A stretch of DNA of 5,000 bases from the NCBI GenBank assembly GCA_009779335.1, contig WREM01000085.1, positions 1 through 5,000 of the forward strand. The letters are read 5' to 3'. Positions 1-5,000 of the stretch are shown in pieces (positions within the stretch are counted from its first letter, which is position 1; each line of letters starts with the position of its first letter). This DNA comes from Streptococcaceae bacterium (GTDB lineage: Bacteria > Bacillota > Bacilli > Lactobacillales > Streptococcaceae). The position numbers and the translations under genes were made by a program. The notes beneath the pieces were generated by a model, which searched no databases, was not told the origin of the DNA, and was given only the letters and a program-made list of their open reading frames with translations.

Positions 1-1
1 A

Positions 2-184
2 AAACTTTCTCATGCCAGCATTTATTTTGGGTTAATCCTTTCCTTCTTTGTAGGAGCAGTTTTTTCTACCTTACTTTTGAATGTCTTTGGAACATGGACA
101 CTCCTAGGGTCATGCTTCATTTTACTCATCGTTTATTTGATTTTCGTGTTCAGTAAAAATAAAAAAATAATGGAATTAGCTTAA
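2..184 (+). CDS. C-terminal end of an integral membrane protein (possibly YoaK/DUF1275 family)
   Basis: An open frame enters from the left edge and ends at TAA 182-184, giving about 60 residues. Its start lies outside the window. The visible part has two hydrophobic stretches (roughly visible residues 7-27 and 29-50) separated by a short FGTW turn. It ends in a basic, probably cytoplasmic tail (SKNKKIMELA). The pattern of a small-residue helix with GAVF followed by a second helix and a short charged tail resembles the end of YoaK/DUF1275 transporter-like proteins. With only 60 residues, another polytopic family such as MFS cannot be excluded. The stop codon overlaps the ribosome binding site of the next gene, so it is probably the upstream member of the same operon. 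Confidence 0.6.
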   Translation, partial: KLSHASIYFGLILSFFVGAVFSTLLLNVFGTWTLLGSCFILLIVYLIFVFSKNKKIMELA

Positions 185-194
185 GGAGAGCAGA

Positions 195-932
195 ATGAAA
201 TTAACAGCATTAGGTGTTTGGGGCGGATACCCCACAAAAGATGCAGGGACCACATCCTATTTATTACAATCAGAATCTGGATTTAATTTATTGATTGATG
301 CGGGTTCAAGAGCAGTAACAGAGTTGGAACATGAGCTTTCTCCTACAAAACTAGATGCGATTATTTTGAGTCATTACCATGAAGACCATATTGCAGATTT
401 GGGTGTTTTGAGACAATATCGACAACTGTCTCATGAAAGAGGCATTGAGATACTTAACATTTACGGACATGATGAAAATCAATTAGAATTTGACAAGCTC
501 AGTCTTGAAAATGTCAGTAAAGGAGTAGTATACGATACTATAAATGGCACTTCTATTGGACCTTTTGATATTACTTTCCTAAAAACTGTTCATCCTATAA
601 CCTGTTATGCCATGCGAATCTTCGAGCGAGATACTGGTAAAATTCTTGTCTATACTGGAGATACAGGTTATTTTGAGCAGTTGACTGATTTTACTAGGAA
701 TGCAGATTTATTCTTGGCTGATGTTTATTTCTTCAAAGATAAATCCAATATGCCTAATCATTTATCTAGCATTGAAGCAGGAAAGATTGCACGGCGAGCG
801 AATGTCAAGAGTTTAGTGCTTACTCATTTGCCTCAAACGGGGGATTTGAATCTATTGCAAAAAGAGGCAGAAGAAGTAACAAACGGGATTTTTGTAGATT
901 TAGCCCAACCACATAAAAAATGGAGTATCTGA
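195..932 (+). CDS. Metallo-beta-lactamase-fold hydrolase, YhfI/RNase Z-like
   Basis: This is a 245-residue cytosolic protein with no signal peptide. The metal-binding set of the fold is visible in order: SHYHEDH (H60, H62, D64, H65), H133 in VHP, D156 in YTGD, and H211 in LTH. The segment from NHLSSIEA (H189) through ARRANVKSLVLTH closely resembles the end of RNase Z. The protein is shorter than RNase Z (about 300 residues), and I see no glycine/proline-rich exosite arm, so it is better described as a YhfI-like MBL hydrolase of unknown substrate. The ATG is preceded by AAGGAGAG (183-190) at good spacing, and this site overlaps the upstream stop codon. The stop codon overlaps the tadA start (TGATG), which suggests translational coupling. 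The fold assignment is firm. A nucleic-acid or phosphodiester substrate is inference from the RNase Z resemblance. Confidence 0.9.
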   Translation: MKLTALGVWGGYPTKDAGTTSYLLQSESGFNLLIDAGSRAVTELEHELSPTKLDAIILSHYHEDHIADLGVLRQYRQLSHERGIEILNIYGHDENQLEFDKLSLENVSKGVVYDTINGTSIGPFDITFLKTVHPITCYAMRIFERDTGKILVYTGDTGYFEQLTDFTRNADLFLADVYFFKDKSNMPNHLSSIEAGKIARRANVKSLVLTHLPQTGDLNLLQKEAEEVTNGIFVDLAQPHKKWSI

Positions 933-1456
933 TGAAATTTACTCAAAGTGAAAAAGAATATTTTATGAGCCAAGCCCTGTTGGAAGCACAGAAAGCTGAA
1001 AAAAATAATGAAGTACCCATAGGAGCAGTGATAGTCAAAGATGGAAAAATCATAGCCCGAGGATTCAATCGTCGTGAATTAGATCATCAAGCCATCCATC
1101 ATGCAGAGATTTCAGCTATTCAAGAAGCCAATCGAGTGGTAGGGAACTGGCGTTTGCTTGACTGTGCCTTATTTGTCACTGTTGAGCCTTGCATCATGTG
1201 TGCAGGAGCCATTGGTTTGGCACGAATTCCACAGGTTTATTTTGGCACAATAAATGCAAAATTCGGTGGTGTAGTCAGTCTTTATCAAATCTTAGAGGAC
1301 GAGCGTCTTAATCATCGTGTGCAAGTAGAGCAAGATATTCTAGTTGATGAATGTACTGCAATTATGAGAAATTTCTTTTCTGGAAAAAGAAATACAAAGA
1401 ATATATCACAAAGTCATGAACTGTTGAACGCTAAAAATATTGACAATAAAAAATAA
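932..1456 (+). CDS. tadA: tRNA-specific adenosine deaminase TadA
   Basis: TadA converts adenosine 34 of tRNA-Arg(ACG) to inosine, which allows decoding of the CGN arginine codons; it acts in the cytosol and is normally essential. With the start chosen here the protein has 174 residues. The cytidine/deoxycytidylate-deaminase zinc motifs are intact: HAE with zinc ligand H57 and proton-shuttling E59, then EPCIMC with ligands C87 and C90. The N-terminal EVPIGAVIVKDG and the RLNHRVQVE segment near residue 125 are typical of streptococcal TadA. The ATG at 932 is preferred over the in-frame ATG at 920. GGAG at 922-925 sits 6 nt before 932, whereas nothing resembling a ribosome binding site precedes 920. 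The start overlaps the preceding stop as TGATG. The last about 24 residues are a polar, poorly conserved tail, and their DNA also carries the ffs promoter -35. Confidence 0.95.
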   Translation: MKFTQSEKEYFMSQALLEAQKAEKNNEVPIGAVIVKDGKIIARGFNRRELDHQAIHHAEISAIQEANRVVGNWRLLDCALFVTVEPCIMCAGAIGLARIPQVYFGTINAKFGGVVSLYQILEDERLNHRVQVEQDILVDECTAIMRNFFSGKRNTKNISQSHELLNAKNIDNKK

Positions 1457-1468
1457 AAATGAGATAAT
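1440..1468 (+). promoter_or_regulatory. Promoter of ffs (SRP RNA)
   Basis: A perfect -35 TTGACA (1440-1445) is followed by a 17-nt spacer and GATAAT (1463-1468), one base from the consensus -10. The expected transcription start, 7 nt on, is G1475, exactly where the SRP RNA helix begins. The -35 lies within the final codons of tadA and the spacer spans the tadA stop. A strong unregulated promoter fits a constitutively abundant stable RNA. Confidence 0.88.
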
Positions 1469-1474
1469 TAACAT

Positions 1475-1548
1475 GGGCAATAAGATTGATATGAAGCGTG
1501 TCAGGACCTGACGGTAGCAGCACTAAATATGAATCTTATGTGCCTTTT
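1475..1548 (+). ncRNA. ffs: Signal recognition particle RNA, small (4.5S) bacterial type
   Basis: This is the RNA of the signal recognition particle, which binds Ffh and directs nascent membrane proteins to FtsY and the translocon. The conserved core GTCAGGACCTGACGGTAGCAGC is recognisable at 1499-1520. I can fold a long hairpin: GGCA 1476-1479 with TGCC 1541-1544, and ATAAGATT 1480-1487 with AATCTTAT 1532-1539, leaving G1540 bulged. Further in, ATAT 1489-1492 pairs with 1527-1530 and GTG 1498-1500 with CAC 1521-1523. ACC 1506-1508 pairs with GGT 1513-1515 around a UGAC tetraloop, the URRC class rather than GGAA. No Alu domain is present, unlike the long scRNA of Bacillus. The position after tadA matches the arrangement known in Firmicutes. 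The 3' end is estimated: the T-rich run 1545-1553 after the closing helix probably ends or primes processing of the transcript. Confidence 0.93.
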
Positions 1549-1579
1549 GTTTTGCCTTTATTTAGTATATTAGCCAAAT

Positions 1580-1605
1580 AAAAAACAGCCTAGGCTGTTT
1601 TATTT
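1580..1605. terminator. Bidirectional intrinsic terminator between ffs and the convergent HAD gene
   Basis: AAAACAGC (1582-1589) and GCTGTTTT (1594-1601) form an 8-bp perfect stem around a CTAG loop; the whole element is palindromic. On the plus strand it is followed by TTTTATTT. On the minus strand it is followed by a T-run, seen on the plus strand as AAATAAAAA. It can therefore stop transcripts from both sides. The stop codon of the minus-strand gene (complement of 1600-1602) lies at the edge of the stem. Confidence 0.85.
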
Positions 1606-2994
1606 GTCAGGATTTTTACTCTTTCTAAGAGCAATTCGTTTTTGTCTGTCTAGTTCTCGAGAAATGGCTTGTTTTGGTTCATGCTTTTCTTCCCAATCAG
1701 CAGGTTTCAATAATTTTCCAGTAACAGAATCATAATGAGGTTGCCCGTCAGGGAAGACCTTAGCCATATTTGCCTTATGCACTAGATCAAACATCTCATA
1801 GGGATCAACCCCTGCTAAGACTAGACTTCCATAAGTTAGATGAAGCAAATCCATCAATGCAGCAACTTGTCCTGTCAAAATATCAGGAGAGGGAGTAGAG
1901 GTGTGTATGATCTTGTCCTTTGCTGTTTCAATACTGGTATGGAGTTGAGCTATCATCTCCTCAAAAGTATCTTCTTGCCCATTAGCAGAAGCATACAAAA
2001 ATTCAACCAATTCTTCAATGATAAAATCTGCACGATTACTGGATAAATCAACTCTAAACGCATGAGGGATTTCCTGTGTTTTTCCATCCATGAGCTTATG
2101 GAATTCTTTGACTTTATTAAAGTTAGGGTCCTTGGAAACCAAGTTGGTTGTGGATGAGAAGTTGATTAAACCAAAGTGGGATAAAGCACGGGCAATACCA
2201 TCTTGATTATTGGATGTAGTGATATAGTCTGCAATGCCTTTGACCTCATCAGAGGCATTTCCCATTGCTACACCAGTTCCTGCACCCTGAAGCATAGCCA
2301 TATCATTCTGAGAATCACCAAAACACATGACCTGATCAATAGAGAAGTCAAACGCTTCTCCTAGTTTTTGGATAGAAGCTAATTTCCCTGAATCTTTTGG
2401 AATCAAATCAATGGCATAAGAATTTGAACGTGTAATTTTCATTTCTGAAAATTCTTTTTCAAGTGTTTCAGTTTCTGACTTTGTAGCAACCATCATGACT
2501 TGATAAATGGGCTCACGCAGGAGCTTGATGTAGTTAGCCTGAGGAAGAATTCGACTGAAAACGTGTTTGAATGAATTACGGGTTAAGTCAGATGTCCCAG
2601 TAGGTAGAATACCAGAAATAAAGCTAGCTAGGCGAGTCTCTCCAAACTTGAGAAGTGTAGAACCACTTACACCTGTCGCTGCACCAAGAGAAATTTCACG
2701 ATGATTTTCACGAGCATAACGTACAATGTGACGTAGGACTTTTTTATCTAAAGGTTCAGCATAAATGATTTCTTTAGGTGTGAATACATATTGCCCGTTG
2801 TAAGCAACAACAAAATCTAAATTGAGTTCTTCCATTAGAGGAAGACAAAAGGAAGGACCACGACCTGTTGCAACCCCTACAAGAATATTATTGCGATGAA
2901 GTTCCATGATGGCACGACGTGTACTTGCTGATACGCTTCGTGCAGAATTGAAAAGTATCCCATCTAAATCAAAAAAAACTGCTTTTATATCCAT
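1600..2994 (-). CDS. Cof-type HAD-IIB phosphatase fused to a MazG/PRA-PH-like domain
   Basis: This is a 464-residue cytosolic protein with two domains. Residues 1-275 are a Cof/HAD-IIB hydrolase. Its motif I is FFDLDGIL (nucleophile D9, general acid D11), motif II is ATGR (T43), the motif III lysine is probably K204 and motif IV is GDSQND (D227, D231). Such enzymes dephosphorylate sugar phosphates, nucleotides or cofactors such as FMN and PLP; the substrate cannot be read from the sequence. Residues about 290-435 resemble the all-alpha MazG/PRA-PH pyrophosphohydrolase group: EELVE (E327, E328, E331), then MDLLHLTYG (D382) and VHKANMAK. The first acid of the usual ExxD pair appears to be alanine, so catalysis by this half is uncertain. 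Residues 440-464 form a basic tail. It differs from the streptococcal Cof-cyclophilin fusion, which has a beta-rich C-terminal half. The ATG is preceded by a purine-rich AAAAAGAGAG. The gene is monocistronic, converges on ffs and diverges from the asparaginase gene. Confidence 0.88.
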   Translation of the reverse strand: MDIKAVFFDLDGILFNSARSVSASTRRAIMELHRNNILVGVATGRGPSFCLPLMEELNLDFVVAYNGQYVFTPKEIIYAEPLDKKVLRHIVRYARENHREISLGAATGVSGSTLLKFGETRLASFISGILPTGTSDLTRNSFKHVFSRILPQANYIKLLREPIYQVMMVATKSETETLEKEFSEMKITRSNSYAIDLIPKDSGKLASIQKLGEAFDFSIDQVMCFGDSQNDMAMLQGAGTGVAMGNASDEVKGIADYITTSNNQDGIARALSHFGLINFSSTTNLVSKDPNFNKVKEFHKLMDGKTQEIPHAFRVDLSSNRADFIIEELVEFLYASANGQEDTFEEMIAQLHTSIETAKDKIIHTSTPSPDILTGQVAALMDLLHLTYGSLVLAGVDPYEMFDLVHKANMAKVFPDGQPHYDSVTGKLLKPADWEEKHEPKQAISRELDRQKRIALRKSKNPDK

Positions 2995-3028
2995 AAACTC
3001 TCTTTTTCCCTTAATTTATTATACCTTC

Positions 3029-3037
3029 ATTATAGCA
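3029..3037 (-). promoter_or_regulatory. Extended -10 promoter for the HAD-MazG fusion gene
   Basis: Read on the minus strand, TGCTATAAT is an extended -10 (TG at 3037-3036, TATAAT at 3034-3029). There is no good -35 (TTATTT at 17-nt spacing), as is common for extended -10 promoters. Start is expected near 3022, giving a leader of about 28 nt. A second TATAAT on the same strand (3023-3018) is a less supported alternative. Confidence 0.65.
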
Positions 3038-3056
3038 GAAATTAAAAGAAAAAATA

Positions 3057-3071
3057 AATTTTCTAGCAAAT
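3057..3071. promoter_or_regulatory. Candidate CodY-like operator between divergent promoters
   Basis: AATTTTCTAGCAAAT matches the CodY consensus AATTTTCWGAAAATT at 11 of 15 positions, with the first eight all matching. It is also an imperfect dyad centred on CTAG. It overlaps the expected -35 position (3059-3064) of the asparaginase promoter, where binding would block RNA polymerase. CodY control of nitrogen and amino-acid genes is established in streptococci and lactococci. Its action here is inference, and chance matches at this level occur in AT-rich DNA. Confidence 0.3.
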
Positions 3072-3078
3072 AACAGTA

Positions 3079-3087
3079 TGGTATAAT
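3079..3087 (+). promoter_or_regulatory. Extended -10 promoter of the asparaginase gene
   Basis: TGGTATAAT is an extended -10 (TG 3079-3080, TATAAT 3082-3087) with only a weak -35 (TTTTCT at 17-nt spacing). A start 7-8 nt downstream falls at 3094-3095, on or one base before the ATG. A leaderless transcript is therefore predicted. Confidence 0.7.
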
Positions 3088-3094
3088 TGGAAGT

Positions 3095-4054
3095 ATGAAA
3101 AAAATACTGGTACTCCACACAGGTGGAACAATCTCTATGTCAGAAGATGTAAATGGAACGGTCTCCTCTAATGAAGTCAATCCACTGAACAAAGCACAAA
3201 TGAACCTAGAAAATGTAGAGTTCACATCGGAAGATATCTTTAATGTTCCGAGTCCGCATATGACATTAGAAAATATGCTAACTCTTAAAAACCGTATCAA
3301 TCAAGCTTTTGATTCAGAAAATTTTGATGGAGTGGTTATCACTCATGGAACAGATACCTTAGAAGAAACAGCCTTTTTCTTAGATATTACTTTGCCTCAT
3401 GGGAATCCTGTTGTTATCACTGGGGCTATGCGTTCAAGTAATGAGGTAGGTTCAGATGGACTGTATAATCTTTTAACTTCCATTCGTATAGCCGCATCAG
3501 ATAAATCTCGTAATCGTGGAGTTTTGGTTGTCATGAATGATGAGATTCACTCTGCACGATATGTGACGAAGACGCACACCACTAACGTTGCGACCTTCCA
3601 AACCCCCACACATGGTCCATTGGGATGGATTTCTAAAGGTCGTGTCATCTATTTTCATGCTTTGTCAGATGCAAAGCACATTGATATTGATCAAGTCAAG
3701 GGAACGGTTCCAATCATTAAAGCATTTGCAGGTATGACAGGTGAAACCTTAGCTTTGTGGGATTCAGATAAGCTGGATGGGATAGTGATAGAGGCATTAG
3801 GAGCCGGGAATCTTCCTCCTACTGCAGTAGGTTACCTTGAGAAATTTATCGCCAAAGGAATCCCTGTGGTATTGGCTTCACGTTGTTTCAATGGAATAGC
3901 AGAGCCCATTTATGCCTACGAAGGTGGAGGGAAGCAGCTCTATGATGCAGGTGTCATGTTTGTGTCGGAAGTTAATTCACAAAAGGCACGTATCAAGCTC
4001 ATTGTAGGGTTAAATGCAAAAGTTAAAAATTTAAGAGCATTTATCGAGGATTGA
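3095..4054 (+). CDS. ansA: Cytosolic (type I) L-asparaginase
   Basis: This enzyme hydrolyses L-asparagine to aspartate and ammonia. The 319-residue length fits bacterial asparaginases, and the lack of a signal peptide indicates the cytosolic type. Both family signatures are present: HTGGTIS near the N terminus with nucleophile T12, and ITHGTDTLEE with T86 and D87. K159 in the YVTKTHTT segment completes the usual catalytic set. ITGAMR (109-113) and EALGAGN (233-239) are further conserved blocks. The N terminus MKKILVLHTGG begins where the family normally does, so the ATG at 3095 is right although no usable ribosome binding site precedes it: GGAAG at 3089-3093 is only 1 nt away. The gene ends with tandem stops TGA TAA. 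No GC-rich terminator follows, so some read-through into rpsT is possible. The symbol follows Bacillus usage for the type I enzyme. Confidence 0.93.
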   Translation: MKKILVLHTGGTISMSEDVNGTVSSNEVNPLNKAQMNLENVEFTSEDIFNVPSPHMTLENMLTLKNRINQAFDSENFDGVVITHGTDTLEETAFFLDITLPHGNPVVITGAMRSSNEVGSDGLYNLLTSIRIAASDKSRNRGVLVVMNDEIHSARYVTKTHTTNVATFQTPTHGPLGWISKGRVIYFHALSDAKHIDIDQVKGTVPIIKAFAGMTGETLALWDSDKLDGIVIEALGAGNLPPTAVGYLEKFIAKGIPVVLASRCFNGIAEPIYAYEGGGKQLYDAGVMFVSEVNSQKARIKLIVGLNAKVKNLRAFIED

Positions 4055-4066
4055 TAACCCTAAGTA

Positions 4067-4095
4067 TTTACAAAAAATTAAAATTTTTGTATAAT
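4067..4095 (+). promoter_or_regulatory. rpsT promoter
   Basis: TTTACA (4067-4072), a 17-nt spacer and a perfect TATAAT (4090-4095) form a strong sigma-A promoter. Start is expected near 4102, giving a leader of only about 23 nt. That leaves no room for a structured autoregulatory leader. An AT-only-style inverted repeat (ACAAAAA 4070-4076 with TTTTTGT 4084-4090) fills the spacer and is probably a by-product of base composition. Confidence 0.85.
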
Positions 4096-4124
4096 GAATA
4101 AGAACGAAAAAAGAGGAGAGAAAA

Positions 4125-4358
4125 ATGGCTAATATTAAATCTGCAATCAAACGTGCTGAATTGAACATTGTTGCAAACGAACGCAATTCAAAACAAAAAT
4201 CTGCGATGCGTACAGCAATCAAAAAATTTGAAGCAGCACCTAGCGAAGAACTTTACAAAGAAGCTTCATCAGCAATCGATAAAGCTGCAACTAAAGGGCT
4301 TATCCACGCAAACAAAGCAAGCCGTGACAAATCACGCCTTTCAGCTAAATTAGGATAA
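4125..4358 (+). CDS. rpsT: 30S ribosomal protein S20
   Basis: S20 is a primary 16S rRNA-binding protein of the small subunit body. The 77-residue lysine- and arginine-rich, all-helical protein has the family's hallmark MANIKSAIKRAEL start. KSAMRTAIKKF lies in the middle, and GLIHANKASRDKSRL precedes a short LG end. It is shorter than the E. coli protein (87) but usual for streptococci. AGAGGAGAG (4112-4120) gives a strong ribosome binding site, with AGGAG 6 nt before the ATG. Translation ends at tandem TAA TAA. Promoter and terminator flank the gene closely, so it is a single-gene unit, as is common for rpsT. Confidence 0.97.
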   Translation: MANIKSAIKRAELNIVANERNSKQKSAMRTAIKKFEAAPSEELYKEASSAIDKAATKGLIHANKASRDKSRLSAKLG

Positions 4359-4366
4359 TAAGAAAT

Positions 4367-4387
4367 TCTACTTCGGTAGATTTTTTT
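4367..4387 (+). terminator. rpsT intrinsic terminator with UUCG loop
   Basis: TCTAC (4367-4371) pairs with GTAGA (4376-4380) around a TTCG loop closed by a C-G pair, which is the extra-stable cUUCGg tetraloop. Seven T residues (4381-4387) follow directly. The stem is only 5 bp, but the stable loop and long U-tract make it convincing. Confidence 0.88.
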
Positions 4388-4424
4388 GTTTCAGACTAAA
4401 GTCTTAAAATAAAAATTAGGAATA

Positions 4425-4433
4425 TGATACAAT
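4425..4433 (+). promoter_or_regulatory. Extended -10 promoter of the BI-1 family gene
   Basis: TGATACAAT is an extended -10 with TACAAT at 4428-4433. The -35 is poor (TTAAAA at 18-nt spacing). Start is expected near 4440, leaving a leader of about 28 nt that ends in the ribosome binding site AGAGGTG (4455-4461). Confidence 0.6.
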
Positions 4434-4467
4434 AGTACTTATATCATAAAGTAAAGAGGTGTTTTTA

Positions 4468-5000
4468 ATGGAAAATCCACAACCTATTATTGATGAAAGA
4501 CAATCAGGACTTTCTGCATTTTTTGCAAAAATTTATGGACTGGTTGGTGTAGGAATACTGATTTCTGCACTGGTATCTTTCATTACAATTAAATTCTTCC
4601 CACAAAACTTGGTTTCAATCATGCAAGGAGGGAATGTGATGGTCTTCATCATTTTCCTGATTCCTTTATTGATTGTATTTCCTGCACAACGTGCAGCAGC
4701 TAAGAATTCTCCAACTGCTTTGCCTTTGTTCATACTCTATTCGGCTGTGCTAGGGTTTATCCTTTCATTCAGCTTGATTTTCTACACAGGAACAGATATC
4801 ACTATGGCTTTCTTAATCTCTGCAGGAATGTTCTTTGGAATGTCAGTTTATGGGCGTTTCACTAAGCGTAATCTTTCAGGAATGGCTAAGGCAATGATTG
4901 CTGGTGTTTGGGGATTGATTATCTTGGGGTTCCTAAATATGCTCTTCTTCCATAGCACACCACTCATGTTGTTAGGATCAGTCCTAGGAATTGTGATTTT
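4468..5000 (+). CDS. Bax inhibitor-1/YccA family membrane protein (3' end outside window)
   Basis: The first 177 residues are visible and the frame is still open at the window edge. A short polar N-terminal segment (MENPQPIIDERQSGL) leads into FFAKIYGLVGVGILISA, a start typical of the Bax inhibitor-1 superfamily in streptococci. Hydrophobic segments lie at about residues 20-42, 57-73, 85-106, 112-128, 140-158 and from 165 on. Between the fourth and fifth is the conserved MSVYGRFTKRNLSGM loop. Family members have about 230 residues and seven membrane helices, so roughly 50 residues are missing. Relatives in E. coli (YccA) interact with the FtsH protease, and other members form pH-sensitive calcium leak channels; the role in streptococci is not established. 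The start is supported by AGAGGTG 6 nt upstream. The gene has its own promoter after the rpsT terminator. Confidence 0.9.
   Translation, partial: MENPQPIIDERQSGLSAFFAKIYGLVGVGILISALVSFITIKFFPQNLVSIMQGGNVMVFIIFLIPLLIVFPAQRAAAKNSPTALPLFILYSAVLGFILSFSLIFYTGTDITMAFLISAGMFFGMSVYGRFTKRNLSGMAKAMIAGVWGLIILGFLNMLFFHSTPLMLLGSVLGIVI

Noticed and set aside
920..931. In-frame upstream ATG that would add four residues (MEYL) to TadA
   Set aside because: No ribosome binding site precedes it. The ATG at 932 has GGAG at 6-nt spacing and the common TGATG overlap.
1840..2046. Plus-strand ORF of 68 codons inside the HAD-MazG gene
   Set aside because: It is antisense to a well-supported coding region, without a ribosome binding site or recognisable protein features.
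2439..2453. CodY-like match (12 of 15) ending in TTTCTGAAAATT inside the HAD-MazG gene
   Set aside because: It lies mid-gene, away from any promoter. Such AT-rich matches arise easily in coding DNA of this composition.
3019..3300. Minus-strand ORF of 93 codons antisense to the asparaginase start
   Set aside because: It lies opposite a strongly conserved gene, its sequence resembles no family I know, and it runs over the divergent promoter region.
4041..4057. Inverted repeat TTATC/GATAA at the end of the asparaginase gene as a terminator
   Set aside because: The stem is only 5 AT-rich base pairs with no T-tract after it, and it overlaps the coding end and tandem stops.
4070..4090. ACAAAAA/TTTTTGT hairpin as an asparaginase terminator
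   Set aside because: It has almost no GC pairs and coincides with the rpsT promoter spacer, so it is more likely a composition effect, though weak termination cannot be ruled out.
4168..4353. Second-frame ORF within rpsT, and a minus-strand ORF at 4031-4222 over the rpsT start
   Set aside because: Both are frame shadows of rpsT. Their lysine/glutamine- or phenylalanine/isoleucine-rich composition follows from the rpsT codons.
4393..4404. AGAC/GTCT hairpin after the rpsT terminator
   Set aside because: A 4-bp stem with no conserved context or U-tract; expected by chance.
4533..4733. Minus-strand ORF of 66 codons within the BI-1 gene
   Set aside because: It is antisense to a clear membrane-protein gene and has no independent support.

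Overview
The window looks like ordinary chromosomal DNA from a low-GC Gram-positive bacterium, most likely a member of the Streptococcaceae. Three things point there: the S20 and TadA proteins have a streptococcal/lactococcal look (for example RLNHRVQVE in TadA), a short 4.5S-type SRP RNA lies directly downstream of tadA, and promoters are AT-rich with TATAAT and extended -10 elements and AGGAG-type ribosome binding sites. The genus cannot be settled from the sequence alone. I see no phage, IS, CRISPR, tRNA or toxin-antitoxin feature, and no evidence of a new multi-gene system.

Layout. Positions 1-1456 hold a plus-strand operon: the end of an integral membrane protein, a metallo-beta-lactamase-fold hydrolase (195-932) and tadA (932-1456, tRNA adenosine deaminase). 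Each gene is tightly coupled to the previous one. The ffs gene (SRP RNA, about 1475-1548) has its own near-consensus promoter, whose -35 lies inside the last codons of tadA. A palindromic hairpin at 1582-1601 then separates it from a convergent minus-strand gene (1600-2994). That gene encodes a Cof-type HAD phosphatase fused to a C-terminal MazG/PRA-PH-like domain.

A 100-bp divergent promoter region (2995-3094) separates the HAD fusion gene from a cytosolic L-asparaginase (3095-4054). It contains two extended -10 elements facing away from each other and a candidate CodY-like operator. The asparaginase -10 is so close to its ATG that the transcript is predicted to be leaderless. Next come rpsT (4125-4358), with a textbook promoter and a UUCG-capped terminator, and a Bax inhibitor-1-family membrane protein (4468 onward) cut off by the window end.

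Functional links are modest. tadA, ffs and rpsT belong to translation and protein targeting. The HAD-MazG fusion and asparaginase are metabolic or housecleaning enzymes. The points most worth checking are the predicted leaderless asparaginase mRNA with its possible CodY site, the HAD-MazG fusion with a degenerate second metal motif, and the promoter of ffs embedded in tadA.
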